Source of the DNA: Selaginella tamariscina
Taxonomy: Eukaryota; Streptophyta; Lycopodiopsida; Selaginellales; Selaginellaceae
Length of the DNA stretch: 64,000 bases
Direction: 5' to 3'
NCBI GenBank assembly: GCA_003024785.1
Contig: PUQB01000160.1
Coordinates: 340,779 to 404,778 of the forward strand
Below are positions 23,717 to 35,960 of this stretch, piece by piece (within the stretch, counting starts at the first letter, position 1; each line of letters begins with the position of its first letter). The translations under genes and the position numbers were made by a program. The notes under the pieces were generated by a model. It had not been told where the DNA came from and made no database searches. It was given only the letters and a program-made list of their open reading frames with translations.

Positions 23717-25005
23717 CTTTCCATGACCAAGCTCATAACCACGTTGAAGGCCACCTTGGATAAGTGCTGTTACAATGTTTTCCCATTGCACAGGTGATGT
23801 CAACTGCAAAGGAAAACACCATTAAACCTTTAAGAAAGAAACTGTGAAATTTCTAATCTATTACCTGTTTGGTGAGCATTTCTCTAATGGCTTGTGGATC
23901 TGAATAAGGTTGAGCATCAACATTTGAGATGACCAAAACCCTTGGCTTTTGAAAGTGCACCCGAGCTAAGGCGGCCTTAAGCTTGGGCAAAGCCGAACTC
24001 ATAAATTTTGTGTGAAATGCTCCATTGACTGGTAGGGGTACAAATCTGGCACTTGTTCCTTCAAGTAACGCCTTTACTGCTTGTATGCCTTTAATTCCAC
24101 CGGATATCACTAAATTCTTCTGCAAGATGATTATTAATATATGTTTATTGAGTGATTCATATTCATAAATGTTTGCTTGCCTGAGACAAGTAATTTGCAA
24201 TTTGCACTTGTTGTTCCTCATCAACTTTTTCATTAGAAATCTCACATAACTCTTGCACTTTAAGAGCATTTAAACCAATTACACTGGCCATTGCACCTTT
24301 GGTTGCGTCTGCAGCAGCCTAATAACGAGATCATATGTTTAATCCTTAAATATTAACTAATAAGCAAGCCACTCATAAAACAAAGTCCTCACCTGCATTG
24401 CCTCACCTCGCTCCCTCACAAGTTCTACTCCATCTTCAAAACTGTAAAAAACCACAATGAATCACAACTTCATCATTTAGACCTCCTCAAACATGACATT
24501 ATATGTTATATTACCTCAAGGATCCAGCAAACACAAGTGCAGAATATTCACCAAGGCTCAAGCCACATGCTACATCGACGGAATCTATTATGTCTTGCCC
24601 ATCTTTACGAGCTCGTAAGGATTCAATTGCGGCCATGCTTGTCACGAAAATAGCAAGCTGACTTATTCCAGTTGAATCAAGCTTTTCTTTTGGACCATGA
24701 AGGCAGATATTGAGTTAGATTGTAACTACATTCAAACATAAGAAATAGCTTAATCAAACAATTTAACTAACCCAAGTATGTCATTTGCTTTGGAAAAAAG
24801 AGAGCTGCTGCTGGAATTTGATGAATAGTTTTAGCCATTCCTACTCCTTGAGAACCCTGATATAACAAAAAAACTCTAAAATATTGGAATGATATTGTAA
24901 AATACTTACTTGACCAGGAAAGAGAAAAGCACAAGAAACTTTGGAGTTAATACTTTCATCTCTTATTTTTTTTGCCCTAGCCCTTGCCCTAACCTTAGGG
25001 CCCTA
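23717..25005 (-). CDS. MCAT: Malonyl-CoA:ACP S-malonyltransferase (plastid FabD type), seven exons seen, 3' end missing
   Basis: Exons on the minus strand: about 25,005-24,910, 24,855-24,772, about 24,705-24,515, 24,441-24,393, 24,318-24,181, 24,119-23,865 and 23,803-23,717. Motifs in order: CAFLFPGQ (oxyanion region); GSQGVGMAK; ISQLAIFVTSMAA (family: ISQPAIYV); CGLSLGEYSAL with the nucleophile Ser of GLSLGEY; ANYLSQ; NLVISGGIKGIQAV; NGAFHTKFM with the catalytic His; ISNVDAQPYSDP; SPVQWENIV; YELGHGK. The enzyme moves malonyl from CoA to acyl carrier protein for type II fatty acid synthesis. Length and motifs match plant MCAT up to YELGPGK, but no exon for the last 20 or so residues (VI.GI.KR) was found. 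The intron after YLSQ has a GC donor. This is the best preserved of three copies; it has no frame break that I can see. Confidence 0.88.
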
Positions 25006-26009
25006 GAATAAATATATAAATTCTTTAAATAAATAAATATATAAGTCCCAAGAATTACATGCATTATTCATAGAAATGGTATATGACATAGATACATACA
25101 CATAATTATGCATGTCTGATGTCTTCTCTCTCTCACACACATACACATGTATCAATATGTAGAGTCCTTGTTTATTTGGAACACACAATTTATATCTTGG
25201 GAGGTTACAACATAAACAAACACACACACAAAAAAGTGTGTAAGAGAGAGGAGAGAGTTTGCCTTGTGAGTGCAATCTTAACATTTGCTTTCAATCTCGA
25301 GGATTTGGCTTGGATCGTGAGCGGCCTTCCATCTAGCTCTAGGTAAGTTGTGTGTCTGTAAGAGTAATCATCTCAGTTTAATATTATGATTTTAATACTT
25401 CTTGTTGCGCTGGCAATTGCAGTACCTCTGAATTCCGGAGAAGCTTAGCAGTGTTTTCATTCAGGGATAATACTGGTACGTCTGTGCGTGTGTGCCCTGT
25501 GGTTCTTAAGTAACACCTTTGGTATTGTTAAAAGCATACCTTTAGAGTCTGGACCTGTGTAAGAAAGAGAAAGGGGTCTCCTGTATAAACACCATGGATC
25601 GAACTGTACGTATAGCAATTTCAGTTATTCTATTCATAACGGGCGGCTATTGTGGGATTGTAGGAGGCTGGTTTGTGTGGAAATGGCGAAGAACGGGTGT
25701 GTTTCTTGCCGGGTTCTGCTCTGCTTGTCGTGCTCGCCAAAACCTCGTTTATTACTTTGTGAAGTACCCTTTGCGCCTGAACACACAAACACACACATTA
25801 GTTATGTAAATTATGGATATTCAAATAAGTATGCATGTTCAAGGGTGTACAGTAAGTCCGCATATATTTATTACTTCACCCTTATAACTGTTTTTATATA
25901 CATGCTTTCTATATAATCTACATACATGTCGTTCAATTTATATAAATGATGTATGTATGTAAGTATAGCGCGTATAATATGAACATACACACGTGTACAT
26001 ATGCGTACC
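25006..26009. other. Region between MCAT and amidase relic; small ORF of unknown status
   Basis: Contains TG/CA-rich DNA. A plus-strand frame at 25,594-25,809 begins MDRTVRIAISVILFITGGYC with one clear hydrophobic helix followed by a basic WKWRR stretch. No homologue comes to mind. It may be chance or a first exon, so it is not called as a gene. Confidence 0.3.
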
Positions 26010-27520
26010 TGTAAGTAATCGACGGCAGAGATGAGACGGGCTCGACGGAGCTCTACAGGCCATTGATCTTGGGTTCATACACGTCGTCTAAACCAGCTCG
26101 TTGCCAGTGGTCGAAGTGTGTTAGCCATGGTGAAGTTTAATATCTGTTGAGTAGACTCCACCGTGTAGCTAAGATTAAACGGTAACATATTTACACCTTT
26201 TTTCTTGAGAACCTCCACAACCTGTCAAGAAACGTGGTGTGTGTGTTGGTATGTGTATGTAGTACGTTTGTGTGCGTGGGTTGATGAGTTAGATATGTTA
26301 TGTATACGCATATACGACACATAAGATGGAAATATATATACATATAAGCCAGTATATGAGAAGATCACTATTAAATGCGAAAATATTTCATGTGACGCAT
26401 TCTGTTTTGAATGCATGTAGAAATATTAATGAAGAAACCTTCAAGCCAATAATATATTTAATACTAATTAAATATAGAAATAAGTTCAACTTACCAGGCT
26501 CTCAGAAAGACTTAAAACTTGGTATCTGCTAACCGTTCCAATGTAGGCCTAACACCAGTCCGCGCCGCAGGATATATAATCGATCCTGCGGTCTCCGATC
26601 CAAGAGCAAATGGTACGTTACCTGCATAAAAAGAACTCGTATATATATCATGTATGTGTAGCTACTGTACACGTGCCATATATATATGTAACTAAATACA
26701 AGGTGTATATATATATATATATATATATGTGGGGTTCACCATGAGAAGAATACCACGAACCGGCAGAAGTGGAAGCACCAGGTCCACAAGAAGATCCCGT
26801 TGAATATTGAGAAATATTCCTCAATATTCCAAAGATTCCTTGTACGACCTCCGTACCAAATATCATCGTACGCTAGCGTTGCTATTAGTACGGCTCCAGC
26901 TTCCCTTAGGTTTTCAAATAAATTAATATCATCGTGTGTATGTGTGTGCGTGCACATTGTATATCAAGTATGTGTGTGCGTGCACATCGTATATCGAGTA
27001 AATTGTGTGTGCGCGTGTGTACATACATAAACATACACACTTTATAGTAGTAGCAGAAACATATTAGTTTAAAAAGTTCATGCAAACCTGGTATATACAA
27101 ATGATTCCTCTTCAAACTCTTGGTTCTTAAACACCCCGCATCCCATGTTGTTTTGTAACCCGGTACAGTCATTGTGTCTTTCAAACCATATGGAATTCCA
27201 TGTAAAGGACCTGATATATATGCATACATACATACGTACATACACTACTCACCATCGTGTTACCCATTATGTCCCCTGCTTTGATAATTTATCTGCAGCC
27301 GACGCTTGTTTATGAGCTAGTTCCTGTGTATATGTCACAACTGCCTTAAGAGTACCTGTAACCAAGCATAAAACAATCATATATAAATACATATACTATT
27401 TGTATTACAATAGACGATATTTTAGTCCTCAAAATCTGTGTGTGCGCGTGCGCGTGGGTGTTACACAATCATAGAAGTGATCTGCTTGCTCCTAATGAGT
27501 GCACCTAGCTCAAGCACCTG
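26010..27520 (-). pseudogene. Amidase-signature family protein (plant At5g07360-like), frame-broken
   Basis: Exon-like blocks on the minus strand read, in order: VLELGALIRSKQITS (about 27,516-27,461); LKAVVTYTQELAHKQASAAD (about 27,350-27,285); GPLHGIPYGLKDTMTVPGYK (about 27,210-27,130), carrying the catalytic Lys of GLKD; ENLREAGAVLIATLAYDDIW and GGRTRN (about 26,920-26,840); YSTGSSCGPGASTSAG (about 26,810-26,755) with the cis-Ser; PFALGSETAGSIIYPAARTG (about 26,615-26,555) with the nucleophile Ser of GSI; and VLKKKGVNMLPFNLSYTVES to DQWPVELRRARLI (26,215-26,015). The whole Ser-cisSer-Lys triad is therefore recognisable. The last exon holds an in-frame stop and two one-base shifts, and the C-terminal part is missing. 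The family hydrolyses amides and is related to GatA; the substrate of this branch is unknown to me. Confidence 0.8.
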
Positions 27521-27649
27521 AATTAAAAGCCACGCCACACACGTATGTAAACTTAACATAAACGATTATATGATATATATTATAAATTTATATACTAACC
27601 GTAGCTATGTGGGTATATGATCTACACGTGTCCGACTTATATATAGGTT

Positions 27650-28607
27650 GATTTAGGGTTAAGGGCTGGGAAATACAGGTTTAGGGCGTGATTTGATGAG
27701 AGCGACTGGCTGTCTTGCTGTGGCAGCTCCAAATTATGGTTCAACAAGGTACTTAATACACTTACATTATAATTAATATACGATAGTTTAGCACAATTAG
27801 TGGGATTAAGCCCCAGATTATCAAAATCTTACCTATATGCCCATTATTGGTACTAAATTTTGTTCTATATAAATATTACATATTTATACAAGACAGACAC
27901 ACATATTTAGTCTGTGTTTGTAATGTTCTGTATGTGGAACAATTACTCATACATACACATTGCATGCTTATTAAAGTATTTACACACTGTTTATATCTAC
28001 GAGTGTACATGTATGTCTCAGGTTTAGTGGCACATACTTTATATATTATCCATATATAATGTATCTTGTCTGTGTATGTGTGTTTCTTTATGGATATATA
28101 TATGGGTGTACGCACATTATGTTGTTATAGGTTGATATTCCGGGCTGGTTGGAGGCCTTTGCAGCACATCCTAAGATTGGAGATATAAAAGCACTTAGCA
28201 GCTAATCGAGAGTAAAGCATGACTTAACATAAACAACCATATTCACTTCTGAAGGTGAACAATCTGCAGCTTTGAGTGTGAATGATCGTTTACTCAAGGT
28301 ATTAATTAATATATATACATATACAAATAGACCATTGTTAGAACTACAGGTGGCTGCAAATGAACAGCAGAATATTACGGAATTAAGGTTAACAAAGCTT
28401 GTTACAGAAAGCCGAGTTATGAACAACCTCAATTTCCTCCCAAACTTGAAGAAGAACATGAACAACAACGACATGGTAGTTTCCGTACTGGTAACACTCT
28501 TTTCCGTATGTTTTAGCATATGATAGAGTTCGGTTACCAACCAAGATGGTGCTCTAATGGACCCTTCAGACCGTACAGACGAAGGTACACTCACTCACAC
28601 TGACATG

Positions 28608-28642
<35 letters not shown>

Positions 28643-29251
28643 TGCATTCTATGTATAATACATGTTTGTCTCTGTTTGTATGTATATATAGAACTTGTGA
28701 TGTGGACTTCTATTAATATATATACAAGATATATATGTTATAGTACATATAGACTGGTGTTTAATACTGGGAATATCATAACAAGATTCGTTCTACCCGT
28801 TCGTGTCTGTGGTGTTTGATATAAATCCTTCTCAAGTTTCACAGCATTTTCATATCCCCTTACTCTTATCACCGTTCAGTTTTACTAGAGGCAGCTAGTT
28901 GAAGATTATTAATTGTATTATGTAAATAAGAATGTGTGCGCGCGTGTATGTGGTGTGTGTAACTTTCTCATGAAATGCAATAAGTCCTTAATATGTTCTC
29001 TTTTCTCTCCATATATCTTTGGCTTTCAACTCAACAGTACATACCACTTTACAAGTAAATAACATATGTACGTACTTGTGTGTATAAAATTCTATAGGAA
29101 TATGTAAATATTATTTTTAAACTTTTAAAAATAATTAATTAAACTCAAAGAAGTAACTCAAAACATAACTTAAGATTTTCTAGCGGAACGCTTCGTGCAT
29201 GTTTTTCTTGATTATTTAAATACATTAGTGATGTTTTTCTCTGTGTTATCC

Positions 29252-29288
<37 letters not shown>

Positions 29289-29618
29289 CTTCAGCTTGGG
29301 TATCAGCTGTCATATGATATATTATAGCAATTATATTATAAACTTAGTGTATAATATATAGCTTTATTAATTATATTTACTATTGACTAATTAATAAATT
29401 AAACAGCTGCTGCACCTCCTAAACCAGAAGTCGGGATGAGCACAGAAGAAAAATGTGACATAGCCGAGGAGTGTAGGTATCTACAGGAATCTCTGGACAA
29501 CATACGGAGTGAGAACGAGCATATTCTTGATGATCTTCGTGCAGTTCTAAGACAGGCCAAGATGTGCATTGCAGAAGTACAAAAAATAAGACAGACTTTG
29601 CTAGAGATGTTATGTTGA
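27650..29618 (+). CDS. OHCU decarboxylase-like domain (ureide pathway) with unusual coiled-coil end, possibly broken
   Basis: Blocks on the plus strand: CLAVAAPNYGSTR (to 27,748, compare CCGSTR of the family); VDIPGWLEAFAAHPKIGD (28,131-28,184), containing the AHP.IGD motif with the catalytic His; SEGEQSAALSVNDRLLK (to 28,298); RPLLELQVAANEQQNITELR (from 28,331). These match the N-terminal decarboxylase domain of plant allantoin synthase (TTL), which converts OHCU to S-allantoin. The exon encoding the central Y..KFGFIF.ICA segment is not found, and a stop follows KALSS near 28,202. Instead of the transthyretin-like domain, exons at about 28,536-28,584 and 29,407-29,618 join in phase and encode an acidic leader and a coiled coil (ECRYLQESLDNIRSENEHIL) ending at a TGA. 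Whether these belong to the same gene is uncertain. Confidence 0.6.
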
Positions 29619-31194
29619 TCGCCTCTCTTAATCCTGCTAACAAGCCATATTCCGAAGACATCCTTGGGTACGCATATAATAGTATATATATCTTAAATAA
29701 TGGTACGTGTTATGTATATGTGTTGTTTGTGTGTGACGTGACCATATAATACATACACAAAGTATATATATTTTATATCAGTATATGTAATCCTTAGGAT
29801 ATACGTAGAGGAAAGTTCTGTGCAACCAGAGATTATACTGGTGTATATATATTGGATATAATTAATGTGCTGCAATGTACTTTCCTTATCTATATCGATG
29901 TAATATTCATATGAAAATGTAGACACAAATATATATACTTAATTAAGATCATTATTTTTAAATGATAAAACTTTTTACTTTTCTATTTAATAAGTAATTT
30001 TTAATTATTATAGATAATTATATACGATTTTAATTTTTTTTCCTTTTCATTCATTTTAAATTCACAAGCTTTTAATTTTTATTAATTTAAATAAAACAAG
30101 CAGAATCCTTTTTAATTTGTAAATGTTTTTATATTTTATAAATTTTTATAGTTATATTAAATTTAATTAAATAAAATTATAAAATGTAGCATTCATCTGT
30201 AGTGTATGCACAAAAGTTCTAATGATACACTTTAGTATATGATATGATACACTTTAGTATATGATAAAGTTATACAGCTACATGTGTGTGTAATATGTTG
30301 TTATATGTACATAATTATATATTATATTCTACATGTTGAAGCTGTAAAACTACACCAAGTATTAGAAAGGAATTTGTCTTTAATATAGGAATAATATATA
30401 ATAGTTACGAATATTATAATGTAATATAATAGTGAAATAATTATTACTACTCTCTTAAAGTATAAACCAATTATTTTAATAAACACACACACACACACAC
30501 ACACATATTTTAGGATATCATATCTTATCAAATTATGCCCAAGCATATCTTAGCATATTCTTTAAGCGTGTTTGTTTATTTAAATTAAAAGAATAAAATT
30601 AACAAAAATTAAAGATTTTGTGAATATATAATAAATGAAAAGAAAAAACATTAAATTTGAAATTGTATATAATTATTTATATAGTTAAACATTACTTATT
30701 AAATAGAAAAGTAAAAGGTTTTATCATTTAGAAATAATGTTTTAATTAAGTAATATTTGTGTTTATATATACATTTTCGTTGTAGATTAAAGAAAAAAGT
30801 ACATTGCAGCAAATTAATTATATAAATATTATATATTTGTTGATATAATTATGAAAGTAAATAAATAATCATAAAGATGTAATATAAAGCATATATAGAA
30901 ACCATGCATGACACCACGCATATACCCTTAATACATAAACAAAGCATACCGCAAAGGCATATACAACATAATGTATATTTTACACACAACACAAAAAGCA
31001 CAAACCACAAACATGTACGCATGATACCACAAATGAATGTAACATGGTAATCTATTATAATTTCCGTCACAATTTCTGTAACAATTTGTAAAAGTTTTGA
31101 ATAGAAATAAGTTTTACAAATATTAAATTAAACCTAAATGGAAATAATATTAATAGACTTTTTATATGTTTTATAAGTTGTTTAATTTTAAATG
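29619..31194. repeat. AT-rich DNA with head-to-head repeat units (foldback)
   Basis: The stretch 29,930-30,110 reappears in reverse complement at 30,565-30,775. Shared blocks include AAATGATAAAACTTTTTAC, TTCTATTTAATAAGTAAT and AATTATATAC. Between them lies part of the ~430-bp unit found in the tandem arrays. This makes a foldback of about 850 bp. No gene is present. Confidence 0.65.
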
Positions 31195-32965
31195 AAACAT
31201 GGAGACATCTGACAATGCAATTTGATTTTTAAAAATTATTGAACCTTACACTATTTAATATGCATTATTATTCTTATACTATATAATTATATTTATGTAA
31301 TTTATTATATTAAAATTGAGCTCTTATAATTACATTACAAAATCACGATGGGTCTCCAGCAATGCAAAACAAGCCAACAGATGCAATGTGTGTGTGCACA
31401 TGCATGTGTTTGTTTGTTTGGTTATATATATATATAAAAGTTTGGATATGTATGTAGATATAAATAATACATTACGAACCTGGTGGATGTACATTTAAAT
31501 TACTTTTTAATTTTATTTCTATGGTGAAATTATATAGAAATATATCTTTTACCTATATACAAGATATTAATAATTCAAAATATTAAAATTGAAATAGTAT
31601 TTTAGATTATCTATCCAGTGAAAAATGACATATGATAATATTAAAATATAATTAAATTTGCCTCCCATATTTTATATAAATTAAATATTATTTTTTATTA
31701 ATAGATTTATTTCAGCAAACACATCCAAATAGTCAACTATTCTGAATATATTTATTAAAATGAAGTGTATTATAAGAAGGCCACAAATTTAATTAGTTGA
31801 TTAAACTTAAATAAATAGGGGATGATTACTCTAGTTGTATGGTTTTCACGAGTTTTACATTATTTTGTTCTTTATGCTGGAATATTCTTCTTTAGTACCC
31901 ATGTGTAAGTAATCTTGTTTAATTTAATTTTTATATTCTTTAGTTTTTCTTTTAAAGTTTCTTTATGTTTTTTTTTATAAACTTTTTATTATTTTTTTTT
32001 AGAAATGTAAGAAATATTGTGCACCAAACAATTTAAAGGGATATATTGTAAACATAAACACTATAGTGCAAAGCGTATACCCAATTACACCTATCAAATG
32101 GCGCCACCCTTCCGTTTAAGTCAAGGTTTTACATTTTCTATCAACTTAACCATGGATCTATGGTTATTACTATATATCGTGGTACAAACTTTATTACTAA
32201 TATTAAAGGGGATAATGTAATTATATACTTAAGTGGGGAATTAAGATTAATAATTATTTTGTAATGAATTTACTATTGTTGGTGATTTGATAAGAGTAAC
32301 AAAAAGTTTTGTTATAATTAGCAACAATGGCATTTGCTGCGTGGTTGTGCTGAAAATGTTGCACTAGAATATTGCTGTTGAATTTTATTATAATAAATTG
32401 ATGATTTATTAGTATATTTAAATTTTTTTTATACTTAGTTATGCCAAAGAATAAAAATTAAAATTAAAATACTAAATAAATAACTTGAGTAAAAAATGAA
32501 ATTGTAACTTTAAAAAAATATTACATAAGAATGGAGGGATGAGAAAATGTATTTGTGTGTATATGTGTGTAGCACAAAAACACATGCATGTTACATGTTT
32601 ATACAAAGACTAATTTCGTTAAAATGATTTTGTTTTGGAACATAAAACTCCACATTAAAATATTAAAATATAAAAAAAAATAAGTGCTATATATATAATA
32701 TAACACTTCAAATGCATCCTATAAGGAATATATGAAATAAGAAATATATAAATTCAAGATATAATATGTTATATGTTATGATATATAGTAAGTTTCTTTA
32801 TTTTTAAAAAAAATAAAAAATTAATTATGAACAATTTTTAAAAATATAAGGCAAAAGAAACATGTTGACCTACGTAGAATCTTAAACTTTATTAATATCT
32901 TTAATTATTTTAACAATAGACTTTGTTAATATATAATAAATTTATTACAAAATGTATTTGTGTAT

Positions 32966-33000
<35 letters not shown>

Positions 33001-33714
33001 TGTTATTACTAAAATAACAACGGAAGTGACTGTAAAGTATTAATGATACAATGAAATTATAACTACTATACAATCTAACAATACAAATCATAATTTTAAA
33101 TAATTGTTTCATTACTTGCATATTTATCTTAGCATATTTAAAATATTCTTTAAGCTAAGTATATACTAACTTATCCTAGCATATTTTAAAAATGATAATC
33201 TTATATGAAATTATATATGTGATAATCCATATAAAGAATATATCAACATAAGTATCTATGTGGATATAAATAATTTTTTTAAAATATATTCTTAAACTCA
33301 TGTTAACATATACTTCGTAATCAAATATTTTAAGGAAAATGTTTTGACATTTGAATTATATATATATTATCAAGATAAAAATCATATATCATGCATATAG
33401 GTATTGGCTCCAATTATTTAATTTATAATAATAAACATTTTTAGCTGAAAGGAAGTTATTTATTTAACTATATTTGTAAATTAATTATATTAACTATATT
33501 TTTTATTTTGAATAAATAAAATTTTACAAGGCTTTTGTAATTACATTACTAAATCAAGATGAACCTTCAAAACTTATTATAATAGAGTACATGAAAATAA
33601 ATAGTAAAATTTTAAAACTGAAAAAGTAAATAAGAACATGAAGTGGCAAGGTATGTGTATATGTAACTGTATATTATACTTAATATGTTAGTATATATTA
33701 AAGTTATATATATA

Positions 33715-35670
33715 TTAGTGCTTTTTGCATGTTGAAGTTGTAGAACTACAAAAAAAAAAAAAGTTTTTCTTTAATATAGAAAATAGTAATATAATAGCAA
33801 CAATAATATATTATTATAATGTAATTAAAATAATGATAAATAATAATTATTACATTATTTTAAGTATACTTGTTTATAATTATTACTTCTTAAAATATAA
33901 ACCAATCTATTTTAATAACACACACACACACATACATATTTTCAGGATATCATATCTTATTAAATCATAACATATTTAAAGATTGAATTTTAAGATAGAA
34001 ATATATATTTCACAACTTTATTTAATTAAATTTTAATATAATTATGGAAACTATATGAAAAGATTATAAAATAAAACATTTATAAATTAGAAAATATTAT
34101 TTTATAGAGGTGTTTGTTTTATTTAAAGTTAAAAATAAATTAAACATAAGTTAAAGTTTGTGAATTTTTAATGAATGTATGAAAAAATGTATTAAAAAAG
34201 TTTGGCTTTAATATGGGAAATAACACATATAATAATGATGATAATATATTATTATAACATATTATTATTATTACTATTATAACATAATATTATAAATAAT
34301 TGTTATTACTCTTTTTTAAGTATAATTACTAGTTCTTATAGTATAAACTAATCTATTTAATAAACACACACACACACATATACATATTTTCAAGATATTG
34401 TATCTTATTAAATCATGATATATTTTAAAATTTGATTTTTAAGATAGTGCATATTACTTTAAATGAAAAGGGAAATGTTAAAATTTGATTTTTAAGATAG
34501 TGCATACTACTTAAATGAAAAGGGAAATGTTAAAATTTGATTTTTAAAATAGTGCATAAAACTTAAATGAAAAAGGAAATGTTAAAATTTGATTTTTAAA
34601 ATAGTGCATACTACTTAAATGAAAAGGAAATGTTATAATGACCCGATAATTTATTAAAATAACCTAACACATCAACAACCGAACCGTCAATCGTGTGGTG
34701 GATTTTTGCCACACAGTGAGTACACCTTTCTTAATAAAGAATCATTGTCACCATTGGCTACTTCACTGCATTTATGGGAACAGGCAAGGCAGGAAGGGGA
34801 GAAGTGCATGATTAAGGTTGCTGACGTGTTAGGTCATTTTATACACTTTTCTAATGTTATATTAAAATCTAATTAAATAAAAAATTGTAAAATGTAATTT
34901 TCATTTGGGAATGTGATGATTTGTTAAAAAATTTATAAAATAAATCATTTACAAATTAGAAAAATATTATTCTACAAAGGTGCTTATTTTATTTTATTTT
35001 ATTTTTATAAAAAAATAACAAAATAAAAAAAATTGTGAATTTGTAATGAAGAGATGAAACAAAAAACATTAATATGAAAAATAATAGTATAATAATGATA
35101 ATAATATGTTATTATAATGTACTTACAATAATGATAAAATAATCATTATTACTTTATTTAAGTATAATTATTTATAATTATTAATTTTTAAAGTATAAAT
35201 CAATCTATTTAAGAAATGCACACATGCACACATATTTTAAGGTATCATATCTTATTAAATTATAACATATTTTAAAAATTGATTTTTAAAATAGTACATA
35301 CTACTTAAATGAAAACTACATTTCATAATTTTATTTAATTAGATATTACTATAACTAATAAATTTTGTGAAAAAATTATAAAATAACTAATTTATAAATT
35401 AGAAAATGTTATTTTATAGAGGTGTTTGTTTTTATTTAAATTTTAAAAATAAATTAATAAAACTTAAAAGTTTATGAATGTAAAATGGAGAAATAAAACA
35501 AAAAAATTAAATGAAAAGCTTGACTTCAATACAAAGAATAATAATATAAAAGCAATGATAATATGTTATTATAACGTAATTAATATAGTGATAAAATATT
35601 CATTATTACTCTTTTTAAGTATAATTGTCTATAATGATTTATTTTTAAAGTATAAATTAGTATAAATCAA
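33715..35670 (-). repeat. Tandem array of ~430-bp AT-rich units (right arm, inverted)
   Basis: Four or so copies in the opposite orientation to those at 19.5-21.2 kb. They are marked by CACACA tracts followed by TTTTCAGGATATCATATCTTAT-like blocks at about 33,920, 34,365 and 35,215. A related single unit lies at 30,480. Confidence 0.75.
34426..34634 (+). repeat. Four-copy ~53-bp tandem repeat
   Basis: The unit starts TTAAAATTTGATTTTTAA and ends TGAAAAGGGAAATG. It occurs four times head to tail with a few substitutions, inside one unit of the larger array. Confidence 0.9.
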
Positions 35671-35689
35671 ACAATAAAAAACAAAATAA

Positions 35690-35960
35690 AACCTTAATAA
35701 AACAATCTAACTAACCCAAGTATATCATTAGCTTAAAAAAAAAAAGATGTTATTGTTAGAATTTGCTTAGTAATTTTAATTATTGTCACTCTTTTGAAAA
35801 CTTAATTATAAAAAGAAAAACTTTAAAATATTTGAATGGTATTGTAAGATATTCACTTGGCAAAAAAAAAAAAAAGTACAAGAGTACTTTCATTTCACAA
35901 AATAAATAAATAATAAACAACCTTGTTTTTTTATTGTTCTAATCATATCCCTAGTACAAA
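35690..35960 (-). pseudogene. MCAT 5' fragment, heavily decayed
   Basis: It aligns by eye to 24,765-24,985, that is exons 1-2 of MCAT and the intron between them. Shared runs include CTAACCCAAGTAT, GATGTTATTGTTAGAATTTG (compare GCTGCTGCTGGAATTTG) and the donor-side TGGTATTGTAAGATATTCAC. It has the same orientation as the other two copies. It sits exactly at the point where the right arm lacks the 18.4-19.5 kb block. Confidence 0.75.

Noticed and set aside
25594-25809. Small membrane-protein gene starting MDRTVRIAIS
   Set aside because: One hydrophobic helix only, no homologue recognised and no supporting splice or promoter signal; noted as region content but not called.
34426-34634. Possible CRISPR-like array
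   Set aside because: Repeats are directly adjacent with no spacers, in a plant nuclear context; it is a plain tandem repeat.
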